A stretch of 64,000 nt of DNA, taken from Pycnopodia helianthoides (lineage: Eukaryota > Echinodermata > Asteroidea > Forcipulatida > Asteriidae). The stretch spans positions 5,489,394 through 5,553,393 of the forward strand of contig CM063262.1 in assembly GCA_032158295.1 (NCBI GenBank), given 5' to 3'. Under the pieces are notes generated by a model, which did no database searches, was not told the origin of the DNA, and worked only from the letters and a program-made list of their open reading frames with translations. This document shows positions 25,545 to 33,750 of the stretch, piece by piece. Both the position numbers and the translations under genes were made by a program. Each line of letters starts with the position of its first letter. Position 1 is the stretch's first letter.

Positions 25545-28500
25545 TATTTTTTAGGGGCACAGACAAAACTGGGGGGGTGAAATGTTCCTTACAGTTAACA
25601 CCACAAAATAGTTTTCAAGAAATGGGCAGGTGGCTCCCTTCAAGTTCAAGAGTACTGTGATTTCAGAACACACTTCAATAATTCTCCGGATGCTAAAATG
25701 GGGAATCTCAGCTTGCAGGTGCTAACATTGCCAAAGTTATGGTTTGCCGATAATTGCCAATTATCATTGTTGTCAAATTAGAGAGGGTCTAATTGCCCCC
25801 GAAGCCGATCAACATTCAGCCCGTCTTCAGTTACACAAGTCCTTGTGTCGGATGATCAATACGATCCGGAGACTGACGACACTTTATCTGAACATTTCCT
25901 CAGTGTGTGTGTGGAGTAATTACCATAATAATAGAGAAATTATAATAAGCCACATTCATGTAGCGCAAAACACAGATTAAGGAAATCTCAATGCCTTACA
26001 CAGAAAAGAGAATTTACATGATTCAAACTAAATGATGGTAAGAGCGTTTTAGAGGAAGGCCCGACAAAATGTGTAATAATTCGGGAGGCTAGTCATCCTT
26101 ACTCGCAGCTGAGAAGCTGAATTGCGAGGGCTGCGGCTACAATGTGTTCCAGCAGCAGGCATGCGAGGGCGCCTTTGGCGCCCAGCCACATCGAACCCAT
26201 GTATAAAACCACGGGGGGCAAAGCCAAAGATCAAAAGTGTTTGATTTTTCCGGTGGGAGAAAAACCGGAGGGCCCGGAGAGAAAAACCCTCATGGCATAC
26301 AAAGTAGGAGAGAACCAACCCACAGCTCCACACACATTTGCCCATTGCCCGGAGTTGAACCAGATGGGTGATAAGGGGAGTGCTTTTACGCACTATAGCC
26401 ACCCATGCCACCCGCAAATGTAGTCCAATAAGTTCAGTCATGTTCATTTAAGGCCAAATTGAATTCAAAACACGTGTTAGGTGCCCCGCCCGCTTCCTTT
26501 TAAGAAAAAAAGAATAAATTTTAAACGATCTCTGATGAAAACAAATTAGTTTTCAAATAAATAAGGCTGTATTTTTAGACTTTAGCACACCGAAAAAAAG
26601 CTGGCGACCATCTTTAAAAATAGCCCAGCCTGTTGTCTTGAAAAATGTGTCAGGCGGCCATTTAAAAAAAAAAAATTTTAAAAAAGGGCCCTCCTCCTTC
26701 CTTTAAAAAAAAAAGGCAGGACACTAACATGTTTAAGTTTGTTTTGCCTAAAGCAAGGTGAAACAAGGTGTCGTGGCAGAGTGTTTGTTTAAAGGAACAT
26801 TACAGAATTGGTAGTTGTAAAATATACTTTTGAGCACAGATTTACATAAAACTTACACGGTCTAATGATGATGATAGTAGAAAACATCCCTTGAAATATT
26901 TCTGTCTGAAATGCCATATTTGATGAGAAAGAATAAACTAATTTTCCGATTGGAGTTTATGGCTCAGTGAGCGTTTTATTCGTTTGTTGAACCTATATGA
27001 TTTCATGCAAATGTGTAATCGGTTTTTCACTATTTTCTCGTGACCCAGATGGCCGATCATCTCAAACTTCTACAGGTTTGTCATCAGTTTATGTATATGG
27101 TGGATTACATAAAGTGTTCACACTGCCAGCAACTGTTTTGTTAGCAAAAACCAATTCTGTAATGTTCCTTTAATATGGTTGGAAAGATGTTTTAAAAGTA
27201 AATCTCTCAAATTGTGTACTTTTCCTTTTGCTTCATGAACTAACACAGTCTGCCATTTTGTGAAGTCAAAAAATTTGGTTCTACAAAATGGGGGACTGTG
27301 TGAGCGTTCACAAAATAAAAGGAAAACCACATAAATTCGATGAATAATTGTGTGGATCGTTACATTATATTCTACTTTTGAAACATCTTTCCAACTATGC
27401 ATCTCATAACAAACGCTTTCGCAGCCCAAAAGCGCCCAATCCGAAGGCAGGGCTCGCCCTTAACACTAGCCCGGCGTACTTGTCTAGTAAAACATGCTAT
27501 GGGCTAGTAAACACCACTTCTAACTTGCCCTGTGGGCTACTAAAAACTGTGCAACCTACTTGTTTAAAAATGCTCATTTCTTCCTGATGTGAATAATTAA
27601 TGTATAAAATGTGTTAATCGTTATTGAGTGTGTGAATATAACTTCATTTGATCATTAAACTGGTTCTGATCGTTAACGTTTTACACATCAGAACATTACA
27701 TTTATGGCAATTTCTGTTTAAAATCTGGGCTACTAAAACTTCCTGGGGGCAAGTAAAATGCACAGTTTACTAGCCCAATGGGCTACTTTACAAAAAGCTT
27801 TAAAAGCGCAAGGCCTGGGAAGCAAAATGTCCCTTTAAGCACACGGCCCGACATGCGTCAAGCGAATCACAGCCATGCAGGAATGTACCGCAATAGGTAT
27901 CCATGCGCCAAAGCCTACAACAGTAATTTATTACAAGGTAGTGCCCTTCATCCAGGAAGCACACACTACAGCACTGTCCCCTTCCATCAGTACGGAGGAA
28001 AATATTAAACTGACTAATCAACACAGCGCCCTCTACTGTTCAAAGTGTAGGATCAGCTCTATACAGAGGAAATGGGCCCCCTCATCAAATGCAAGTACGT
28101 GTCGGATTGGGAAGCCAAACACCTGCCGCAACGTTGACACAGACGTGGTTTGAAAGCATTAGGCGTAGTTACCGCTGGCAGCAGGAAACGCGCAATTTCA
28201 ATGTTCGCCGTCGCAGCCCACAAGCAGATTGTAAACTGACACACAGGTGCAGGAATACCAAATTTGATTTAATAAATAATAACTGTACGTACACACGCTG
28301 GTTAATATTAATATTGATCTTTCAGACCAAGGTTATTTCTAGAATTTTGTGAGTGTTGTACTGTTGTGTGTGATTGAAAGTTATGCCTCTTTAATTGCGG
28401 AGCATTGTGTCGTTGAATTGTGTTTGGGTTTTTGTATCAACCCTATCAGGAACAGGGGTGGGGGGTGGGGCACAAATATCCCCCCACCATATTTTTGCCC

Positions 28501-31500
28501 GTAACTTTAAAACGCTGCATCCGATTAACAACAAACTTTCTGACTGTTCCCAATATCCAGCCTAATTTATTGAGGTTTATAAATTATTGTTAAAAAAAAA
28601 ATGTTTTTAGGTTTTCAGGGGTCATTTGTTGACCTTGGGTTAAATGTTTTTAAAGTTTTTGAATGGGCTTTTGTTGTTGTCTTTTTCAACAAAAAATGTC
28701 AAATTTATGTATTTTCCTTAAACGTGGCAGTGATGTGTCATGTGATAGTGTTAAATGCATAGTGGGAATTGAAAAATGGCGCCATATTCGGTGACCATCT
28801 TGGAATTTGTGTTTTCAGCTATATGTAGTATTGAGGGGTTCAAATTATTAATTTATTTAGATGTGGTACTTCATACTGTCTAATTTTTGGTGTGTCGATT
28901 ATTGCGTACAAAGTGTGGGCCAAAGTACAAAGTCGTCTACTTTGTACGTAGGATGTGGAGTGGTTCTGTGGTCTGCTGTGATGGGTTTTTTGTTCAATGT
29001 GAACAAAACTGTTTGTGGAATATTGTGTACTTGTACACTGCAGTCGATTATGATAATATTATTATTGTAAGGCTCGCTAATAATTTTATTACTGTACATG
29101 TGTTTTACCAGAGACTTTCGGTTTCAACGCCTTGTATGCTTTGGTACGTAAAAGCGCTACGTGAATCAATAAATGTAATTACTGCAGGTGTCCCTAGCCT
29201 ATTGGCTATTTGCTCGGATCCCCATGTGCATGTGAGCCTCTACTTCAAGCTTCATTTGAATTGGATCTGATGTATCTGTTTCGGATGAAAGTGTGGTTAC
29301 ATTTGTGACAATACAGATGCGCCTATTCACTGCCGTCCCCAATTTTTGAGGCTCTACGCGCAAATGGCCGATCCGTGCAAAGGACGAATAAAGCGGATTT
29401 TCTTTACATTTTCCATGCCTAAACACTTGTTGGGCAAGGCAGTTTGCTCCTTCCTTGATGATGGAAATAACAACTTCTACTGAAAGTTCAGGGCACAAGT
29501 CATGACCCAAGGGGCACTTGCGGCACTAGACCTTTCCCTGAAAATTTGTAAAAATGCACATCGCGCGAGCGCACTAACACTATTGGTTGGCAAAATGAGC
29601 GAACATCTCGCTTTTTTGTGTGGGACTGATGGTGGCGTGACGCATGCCAAGCTGGCTCTCTTCAGATTTTCAAGGGACTTTTTAAAAACTCATTTGTTTG
29701 AATCTTTATTTGTGTAACTTGCTTTTATATTCATTTCATTGTTTTGTGTTGCGCATAGAGGCTTCTGCCTTATGCGCTATATAAATATATTGTAGTATTA
29801 TTATTATAGTGCGTCTGCTCAGTGCACAACTCGATGGGCGTTTGTCGTGTAACGTACGCGTGAATGTAATTAGCATATTTCAGGGGAAAGGCTAGTTGCC
29901 TCCGTGAGGTATCAGTCCTGAAATTGCTGAACATTTAAAACCAAAAGATGAGATTACGAAGAACATTAAATTCACAGATTTCAGATTTACCGAAAATGAT
30001 CAGTGTGGCTTGACCCTTTACAGGAAACCACGGCTAATAAGATCATAGAAACAAGTTTGTAGAGTAATTCAATAACACAATAAAACAGTTGCAGGGCAAG
30101 GCACAGCACATGAAAATTAATACAGTACTAATTTTTTGTTGCGCCCTTTACATGCGTGTTCCAACTAAGACAGTTCGAACTACAATTAGGGGAAGACCAA
30201 TTGTTAAAGAGCAGGTCCAAAGCTGTACAGTTACGACAGGCCATCCGTAGTTGGGACAGTTAACTCAAGTTGGGGTAAGGTAATAATGCAGGTTCACGCA
30301 CACAGACACTCAACAATAGTTTTAGTGCATTATCACCAATCACTGCAATGGTGCTTCACAATCAACATCAACCCACAACAAAGCAAGTTCATTGAACTGC
30401 AACGGACATCCATTTTTTTTCTTCTCATGTGGAAAATTTTAAGTCAAGAATCATTTTCATTTTTATGCAACAACAGATTTTAAAGCTGAAGTTGTCCACA
30501 TTGAATCAGGCCTTGAATTTCATCTTTGAGAGGGCAAGGCCATTTTCATTTTGCAAAGGGCACTTCCATTGGAAAACCTTAAAAATCTATGGGAAATTTT
30601 TGAAGGGACCAAGGCAAGCCCAGGAACAGAGACAATGGCCTCTGTGGCCTCCGTGTAATTCCAGGCCTGTTGAATACTTGGTCCAAACGAAGCCCTCAAA
30701 AAATGGAGAGGGGAGATGGTTTTGATGTTTAACTTCTTCTTTTTTTATTTAGGGTTAATTTGTCAGGCGTTTCCACAAGGAAAATATGAATGCACTGCCA
30801 CCGAGCTGAAACCAAATTATGTGTAGGAACACACTGTGGCATCAACACCAGGGGTGCGTTTTTTCGCGCTGTAACCAGTATCTGTTTCGGTCATTGCCCA
30901 GCCATTAACCAATAGCCAAGTCAACCGAAACCCCAAGAAAAACGCACCCCAGCCAACTCAGACAGCAAATAATACACCGTGCAATAACCTGTACCCCCAT
31001 TCCCCATGATATCTGTTAATAATGATAGCAAACGGATTAATACGCACTTCAAAGCACTGACACGCTTTCTCGCTTCATACCCGCGGAAGCTCGTCTGGAT
31101 CTTCAGTGCCGCCGCCGATTCCTCGTCTTCTTCGGTCTGTTTGGCGCCCTCTAGCACCTGTCTCTCTTGATGTCCCCGGACGGAGCTCTGGATGGTGACG
31201 GCAGCGGCCTGTTGCTGTGGGTCGCTGACGTCGCCGATGTTAGCCTTGACGCCCTGACCAGAAGAAACATCAAAGATTAAATCACCAGGGCTCGAATTTT
31301 ACACTGGACCACAGGCCCCGAGGCCAGTGATTTTAGCGTCGGGCCTGTAAACTCTGACAGGACAAGTCTGGCGGACTTGTGTCTTACATTTGAACAATAA
31401 AACCACTCTGTGTAATATCTTAAAACAGAAATGAGTGATGTTAATATGTTGACTTGGAGTCTGATAAATACCTTTCAATTCTATTGAGGAATGAAGTATT

Positions 31501-33750
31501 TATACCCATATAAGACAAATGAGATCAATCTTATCTTATTTATACCGTATGTCATAGTGCTTTTTCAAAATTAAACACAAACAGTATAGCATGTTAAACT
31601 GTTCTGGGGTCGATTTCACAAAGCACTAAGATTCATCTTAGTGCTTTGTTATCAGTATTACCATAGTGATTTGCATTGTGACATCACTCTTTGCTAAGCA
31701 ACTGCGATGGATTTGCAGTTACGATCAGTCTGAACTCTTTGTGAAATCGAGCCCTGGTCTTGTTATGAACAATTCTGGGCCAGTAAGCATTTTGAGCAAC
31801 AAGCCCTGTGGTCTTGTGGATTGTTCCCCACATTCGAGCCCTGTCGATCAACATGGAAACTTTTACCAGTATTTAGTTAAACTGGTCGACCAGTCAAATC
31901 TCCATGCTTTTAGTCCATGAAAAAATGTACGGAAGTTTTACTGTTGAAAGGGCGTAAGCAATTAAGTTGCAGAATTGAGCTTCCAGCAAAATACCAGCAC
32001 TTAAGTTCCTTTGGCTTTCTGCCATTCATAAGTCATTATAGGAAGGTTAAATTTTGTATTTTGCATGAAAATGCTGTGTCTTGTACTTGTTTTGTGTGTG
32101 CATCTGGGCTATTTTAGTGAGACCATTCAAACTCGCGCATAATTTAAGATACAAGGTTTTAGCAATGGTACAGTGTCATTATGCATTACAATACATGTGA
32201 AAATTGCTCGGCAAACTGAATTGCAACAATTGACAACCTCAGCAAGCAGTCTAAATTGAAAATCTACTGCTTTTTTTAACAGGGAACCTGAACTTTGCTG
32301 TACACATCTTGTGAAGAGAAATGCGGAGAATATCTTAACACAACACTTACCTTTCTGAAGCTTTTGTTGTTATAGTAACGGTCTTCATGTCTGGCTCCAA
32401 TATCAGCCGGATCAATTCCTTGTTCTGAATTCAAACCAAAAACAATTTAGATTTAATTTGGACAAGGATTTCTCTGTGTGCGGCACTATGCTCAGAAATT
32501 TTTAAAACCCCAATTTGAAAAGCCTGTTTACATGGAACATTTATAAAATTATTTTAAAGTGAATTTTGTGATGGAAACAATCAATCGGTAAATTGAAAAT
32601 TCAGCTTTTTCTTTCAATTCAAGGGTTTAAGGGGAGGTAAAGCTAACCTTGTAGCGTTCCGAGCACTTATTTGTTCAACTTTCAAGAGTGGGTAGGAGGT
32701 CGATACTGATGTTGGTTTTCAGTGGCATCGCGTTAATTTTCAGCTCGGAGATCATTCTACATAAAATTACATCAAATCGAGCTTGCAAAAAATCTTTAAT
32801 GCATTCTCCACAATAAGGCTATGGTAAGTGTGACAATGGCTGGGAATTATCGGCAAACAAACGCGAGTTTCGATTCGAAAAATCATCACACTTCCTGATG
32901 CTATGTCGGGCTTGAGCCAAGAAGCGGAGGGAGTCCAGCATGTATCATAGGGGCTATTAGTAAAAAGAAGAGTACTACAAGATTCAGGACGAGTGACGTG
33001 ACTCAGTAAAAATTTGTAAACAGCAGTACACATTTTTAGTCAATACATAATCGAGTGTCACGCTTGATTGGTTTACTTGCACATAGGAAGGCAAGACAGA
33101 AGTTGTGGGGCTAGTGACGTGTGTTTTATCCTCACCTAGTGTGACTGTGAGTTTGCACTTTAAATAAACATGATATTGATAAAGGGAGCTAGGTCTCGTC
33201 TCAAGAGTAGGAAGAAGTTTCATGACTGTTGTTGACGTTCTGGGGTTTTCTCAACTGTTCTGACGCATTCACTCAGTATCTTGAGACTGACTAAACACTC
33301 TGTTACACTGCAGAAAATTTGCCGAACTGACAGTACGCTAACTTTACACACAAACACTAAAACTGTATAGGCTGGGGGGTGTTAAGTCACTTAGTCTTGG
33401 TCAGTGTAAAACTTTCTTACTTCACAATCCAAGTTGTATTGACAAAGTTTACTTCAAATACAAATTTAACACAAAATTCTGCTCTGAAATTCATATTGAA
33501 CCTGAATAATCTTAATAATTATTACTTAACAGTTTCATTCAGTATTATTGACTTCACCCAGGTCAAAGAATGTTACAAGAGACTGTGTTTGTTTACCTTC
33601 CCGAATCTTGAGGAGGTTCTCAAAATACGCCGCGGCGTAGGCGTAGATGTTCTCGGGTTGGTTTCGCAGCGTTTCACGGGCCAATCCTTCCAGCAGATTT
33701 TGAAACCCTCGCGGAACCCTCAGCTTTGTGTTTGAAAACGGCACAGCCAT
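10820..33750 (-). CDS. Sp17/CABYR-like RIIa plus IQ-motif protein (3' part not found)
   Basis: Four exons splice in phase: 33597-33750, 32351-32424, 31048-31253 and 10820-11063 (678 nt, 226 codons, no stop yet). Residues 1-50 begin MAVPFSNTKLRVPRGF and form an RIIa docking domain (NLLEGLARETLRNQPENIY, AAAYFENLL), as in sperm surface protein Sp17. IQ motifs sit near 93-108 (TIQSSVRGHQERQ), 125-140 (KIQTSFRGYEARKR) and 200-215 (KIQATFKGFKTRK). A Glu/Pro/Ala linker lies between the last two. By family knowledge, RIIa domains dock on A-kinase-anchoring or radial-spoke helices, and IQ motifs bind calmodulin, in cilia and sperm tails. Human Sp17 is 151 residues with one IQ motif, so this protein is longer. 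Intron 3 is about 20 kb. The last donor (CAG/GTAAGA at 10819) shows that coding continues downstream, perhaps outside the window. Confidence 0.87.
11170..11450. repeat. Dispersed repeat shared with 41370-41660
   Basis: The ordered blocks CCAACCGAGGTTG, GGGAAGTTATAAATGCAAAGC, CAGTTTGTAACAATG, AGAAATGTTGAATTTGGTCA, ACACGATT, TTTTGCTAACATTCGG and CATGCCAACCAGCGC are all found again downstream of the tRNA-like head at 41289. This copy therefore looks like a headless SINE or element body. Confidence 0.7.
11483..11625. mobile_element. GGGCCC-type MITE, degraded copy
   Basis: The left end is AGGCCCAATTTCATCGAGCC and is followed by GCTTAAGCACAAATAACCAC. The right arm is CTTAGCAGACAATTTCTAAG, and the right end is decayed. 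Confidence 0.65.
11733..11921. mobile_element. GGGCCC-ended palindromic MITE
   Basis: The ends TGCCCAATTTCATTGAGCTG and TCTATGAAATTGGGCCC are inverted. Inner GCTTAAGCAG and CTTATAAGCAGG repeats are present. Confidence 0.78.
11922..12670. other. Unique intronic sequence
   Basis: Part of the large intron of the Sp17-like gene. Plus-strand frames at 11890-12422 have no recognisable domain. It contains CTGGTCAGT/ACCAGTGAA-like short repeats only. Confidence 0.45.
12680..13875. repeat. Satellite array, 121-bp main unit
   Basis: TCTCTGACAGG recurs at intervals of about 131 bp on the left and exactly 121 bp across 13256-13740, with one short 54-bp unit near 13075-13130. Each unit reads through GAGGCAATTG, TTGCCTTGGTGCC, CCAATAGAAATTGACAATTT, GGCGAAACGTTTGACAAGAC and AGCACGCCTGATAC. 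The right-hand units are nearly identical, so recent expansion is likely. The row of minus-strand frames of about 64 codons arises from this periodicity and is not genic. Confidence 0.93.
13876..14262. other. Short spacer with GGTACC-rich stretch
   Basis: Near 13915-13955 lie clustered ACCCGGGTACCCGACC and CGGGTACCCTGG motifs. Nothing else was recognised. Confidence 0.4.
14265..14590 (-). mobile_element. tRNA-derived SINE, family 2, with LINE-like tail
   Basis: On the minus strand it opens with GGTGTCATGGCCGAGCGGTT, a Leu/Ser tRNA-like head. It then carries GAGCAAGATGCTTTACCA and a GTAAAGCGCATTGACACG block, and ends with ACTATATAAGAACTAG and an ATT repeat at 14265-14280. The GCGCTATATAA-(ATT)n style tail matches the LINE tails near 29780 and 60390, suggesting a SINE/LINE partnership. 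Confidence 0.85.
14670..14750. repeat. Solitary monomer of the 121-bp satellite family
   Basis: GAGGCAATTGCCTCCGTTGC, TCATTGCCTTGGTGCCCCTT and CCAATAGAAATTGACAGTTT occur in the satellite order. It lacks the GGCGAAACG half. Confidence 0.75.
14760..15985. other. AT-rich intronic spacer
   Basis: It contains T-rich tracts, a LINE-tail-like GTGAAGCGCCTTGAGCATCC at 15112 and a short AC repeat at 15503-15517. No coding exon was found. Confidence 0.45.
15989..16148. mobile_element. MITE with GGCCCTTTTCGAA ends
   Basis: The left end GGCCCTTTTCGAATTCA with CTTCGGCTCC is inverted in the right end (GGAGCCGAAGCCATGGATTC then GAAAAGGGCC). It is 160 bp, non-coding. A diverged relative is at 45131-45282. 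Elements at 44740-44845 and 57087-57228 have the same layout. Confidence 0.82.
16225..16382. repeat. GGGTGTCCAAA-containing repeat
   Basis: TTAAAAACTGGGTGTCCAAA, TTGTTCACTTACAATACATT and AACAGGGTGTC repeats occur here. A shorter copy is at 17735-17835 with the same order. Confidence 0.7.
16587..16965. mobile_element. TTAA-type MITE, family B
   Basis: The ends TTTAAAGGGAAGGTATACC and GGTATACTTTGCCTTTAAG are inverted. The body includes AGCATTTTGAGAAATATTT and GATTGTGTATTCCTATTGGG, shared with the 5413-5830, 23184 and 54365 copies. Confidence 0.8.
17589..17955. repeat. Spaced local duplication (about 247 bp apart)
   Basis: AAACTGCCAGGTGCAAGAAA through TAGAGCCTACAACATGTGTA (17589-17720) recurs at 17836-17955 with small deletions. 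One copy holds a long C-run (about 17616-17633). The intervening segment carries the GGGTGTCCAAA repeat. Confidence 0.82.
18115..18312. mobile_element. GGGCCC-ended palindromic MITE
   Basis: It starts GGGCCCAGTTTAGCTGCTTT and ends CTGTGAAATTGGACCCA. The arms carry AAGCACAAAAAGTAGC and TTACCAGAATATGGTTACC. Confidence 0.82.
18457..18648. mobile_element. GGGCCC-ended palindromic MITE
   Basis: It starts GGGCCCAATTTCATAGAGCT and ends AGCTCTATGAAATTGGGCCC: perfect 20-bp inverted ends in a 192-bp element. This is the cleanest reference copy in the window. Confidence 0.92.
18973..19298. mobile_element. GGGCCC-type MITEs, one partial and one near-complete
   Basis: GGGCCCAAAATTTTCATAAC begins a short copy at 18973. 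A second starts GGGCCCATTTTCATAGAGCT at 19102 and ends CAGCTCTATGGAGCTGAG near 19294. Confidence 0.7.
19380..19730 (-). mobile_element. SINE family 2 fragment split by a MITE
   Basis: GTGCTTTACTGTACATGGTG CCCT (19397-19428) resumes as CTGGTCATTGGGCAAATAAC plus TCCTGTAGTCTTTCTCA at 19683-19730. In the SINE at 14310-14380 these blocks are contiguous (TTGGTGCCCTGGTCATTGGG). The GGGCCC element at 19429-19689 therefore inserted here. Confidence 0.82.
19429..19689. mobile_element. GGGCCC-type MITE carrying a further insertion
   Basis: The ends are GGGCCCAATTTCATAGAGCT and CTCTATGAAATTGGAGCC. Between them, 19446-19640 is foreign: GTTATAAAATGCATACTGG, TAGAAAGATGTTTTAAAAGT and CGGCCATTTTGTGGAGTCAA match the element at 27172-27440. 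That makes three levels: SINE, MITE and inner element. The 175-codon minus frame over it is accidental. Confidence 0.8.
19980..20310. other. GC-richer island in the large intron
   Basis: Base composition is clearly less AT-rich than the flanks. Open frames of 67-78 codons occur in three frames at once. No domain, splice-flanked exon or RNA fold was recognised. It could be a decayed element or a conserved non-coding segment. Confidence 0.35.
20310..22260. other. Intronic sequence, nothing recognised
   Basis: It contains a short TG repeat near 20537-20551 and G-rich GGGGTGGGGGAAGGGGGG near 21990. The 109-codon plus frame at 21867-22196 has no family resemblance, splice sites or codon-like periodicity that I could recognise. 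Confidence 0.4.
22440..22660. repeat. Remnant of a TTAA-type element body
   Basis: GTAGAGCTGACAAAATAGCC, AGTGTTCATGTTTTCTGTGA and TCAACCATACATG match the body of the 23884-24255 element, without recognisable ends. Confidence 0.55.
22895..22998. repeat. Repeat copy preserving an empty insertion site
   Basis: GGGAGGTTAAAAACCCC, TAATTCTCGGGAAAAACCC and CACGCAATCAGGTAGAAAC match the repeat at 55305-55710. In the 55-kb copy a GGGCCC MITE interrupts CAATCA/GGTAG. Here the site is empty. Confidence 0.7.
23184..23555. mobile_element. TTAA-type MITE, family B
   Basis: The ends CTTAAAGGTATACTTTATAC and GTATACCTTCCCTTTAAG are inverted. The body is the reverse orientation of the 16587 copy (GGTGGTTGCATTTTTGGAAT, TCTACGCATGAAGAATA). 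Confidence 0.8.
23556..23725. mobile_element. GGGCCC-type MITE without its left end
   Basis: AAGCACAAAAAGTAGCTAAG and AACAAGGTTACCAGCC match the family interior. The left terminus is replaced by the end of the preceding TTAA element. The right end (GAGCTATGACACTGGGC) is decayed. Confidence 0.65.
23884..24255. mobile_element. TTAA-type MITE, family C
   Basis: The element starts CTTTAAAGGTATTACACAGG and ends ATAGTGTACGGGCCTTTAAG. The body includes GAGCTCACTGGTCATCGAGG, CACGAGAAAATAGTGAAAAG and TTCTCAGAAACGATAGCATT. It shares these with 24750-25097 and 62738-63018. Confidence 0.75.
24750..25097. mobile_element. TTAA-type MITE, family C
   Basis: It starts CTTAAAGGTATGACACTTTT and ends AGTGTACAGGGTCTTTAAAA. 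The interior matches 23884-24255 and 62738-63018 closely (AACATTTGTGTTTTTCGATC). Confidence 0.8.
25170..25550. repeat. G-runs and TTG/CTG microsatellite
   Basis: Two runs of seven or more G flank GCCAAGTTAGAGGCAAAAAG at 25185-25235. From about 25405 to 25545 the DNA is an impure (GTT)n/(GCT)n array with CTGTTG hexamers. Confidence 0.85.
26140..26425 (-). mobile_element. tRNA-derived SINE, family 3
   Basis: On the minus strand it opens GGGTGGCATGGGTGGCTATA and continues GTGCGTAAAAGCACTCC. It then has a degenerate T-arm (CATCTGGTTCAACTCCGGGC) and the body TTCTCTCC...GGGTTTTTCTCTCCGGGCCC. A second copy at 44440-44615 preserves the same order, with GGTTCGATTCCCAGC. Confidence 0.75.
26560..26740. 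repeat. Dispersed repeat shared with 52680-52852
   Basis: TTTAGCACACCGAAAAAA, CTGGCGACCATCTTTAAAAA, TAGCCC, TTGTCTTGAAAAATGTGTC and GGCAGGACACTAACATG occur in the same order at both sites. Confidence 0.8.
26789..27173. mobile_element. TTAA-type MITE, family A
   Basis: The ends TTTAAAGGAACATTACAGAA and TTCTGTAATGTTCCTTTAA are exact inverted repeats. Other copies are 36073-36468 (opposite orientation) and 42769-43143. About 385 bp, non-coding. TTAA flanks suggest piggyBac-like target choice, but the ends do not show the usual piggyBac terminal bases, so the class is open. Confidence 0.9.
27172..27440. mobile_element. MITE-like element with inverted GTTTTAAAAG/CTTTTGAAAC arms
   Basis: GGTTGGAAAGATGTTTTAAA on the left is mirrored by TTTGAAACATCTTTCCAACT on the right. 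The core TCTGCCATTTTGTGAAGTCA is likewise partly mirrored by CTACAAAATGGGGGACTGTG. Relatives are at 19446-19640 and 51470-51950. It abuts the preceding TTAA element directly. Confidence 0.75.
27441..29285. other. Intronic sequence with low-copy repeats
   Basis: CTAGTAAAAC/GGGCTACTAAAA motifs recur between 27470 and 27790. A purine-rich GGGGTGGGGGGTGGGG lies near 28455. No exon of either gene fits here, although the size of the host intron leaves room for one I could not see. Confidence 0.4.
29290..29815 (+). pseudogene. LINE 3' end with (ATT)n tail
   Basis: A short frame ends LFRFSRDFLKTHLFESLFV then stop at 29715-29717. That resembles the FKxxLKTHLF terminus of CR1/L2-like ORF2 proteins. 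It is followed by GCGCATAGAGGCTTCTGCC, TTATGCGCTATATAAATA and TATTATTATTAT. Upstream of about 29600 the coding frame is lost. Confidence 0.65.
29820..30850. other. Intronic sequence with one satellite-related monomer
   Basis: 30590-30660 carries GAAGGGACCAAGGCAAGCCC and ACAATGGCCTCTGTGGCCTC, an inverted, diverged monomer of the 12.7-kb satellite family. Nothing else was recognised. Confidence 0.5.
30851..30950. mobile_element. Short MITE with GGGGTGCGTTTTT ends
   Basis: GGGGTGCGTTTTTTCGCGCT and CCAAGAAAAACGCACCCC are inverted. It is 100 bp and ends about 100 bp 3' of exon 3 of the Sp17-like gene. Confidence 0.75.
31048..31253 (-). CDS. Sp17-like gene, exon 3 (IQ motifs 1 and 2)
   Basis: Acceptor is TTCTGGTCAG/GGC. 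It encodes GVKANIGDVSDPQQQ, then AAAVTIQSSVRGHQERQ and AAALKIQTSFRGYEARKRV. The donor is GCTTTGAA/GTGCGT (31047), phase 2, completed by the first base of exon 4 to give Lys. The two IQ motifs within one exon point to local motif duplication. Confidence 0.88.
31606..31754. mobile_element. GGGTCGATTTCACAAAG-ended MITE
   Basis: The left end GGGGTCGATTTCACAAAGC and right end CTTTGTGAAATCGAGCCC are inverted. The core has a second hairpin (CTAAGATTCATCTTAG). A second copy is at 53994-54108. It lies in intron 2 of the Sp17-like gene. Confidence 0.8.
32351..32424 (-). CDS. Sp17-like gene, exon 2
   Basis: The exon encodes EQGIDPADIGARHEDRYYNN followed by KSFRK. It matches the Sp17 segment after the RIIa domain (family form DPAEWGSKVEDRFYNN). 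Acceptor is GAATTCAG and donor is AG/GTAAGT. It enters in phase 1 and leaves in phase 0. Confidence 0.92.
32425..33596 (-). other. Sp17-like intron 1
   Basis: The ends are GTAAAC and TTCAG. The body is AT-rich unique sequence, and no repeat family or exon was recognised in it. Confidence 0.7.
33597..33750 (-). CDS. Sp17-like gene, exon 1 (start codon, RIIa domain)
   Basis: ATG is at 33750-33748. The translated start MAVPFSNTKLRVPRGF lines up with the conserved Sp17 N-terminus, which fixes this start. The exon ends ATTCGGGAAG/GTAAAC (donor at 33596) in phase 1 after residue 51. It covers essentially the whole RIIa fold. Confidence 0.92.
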
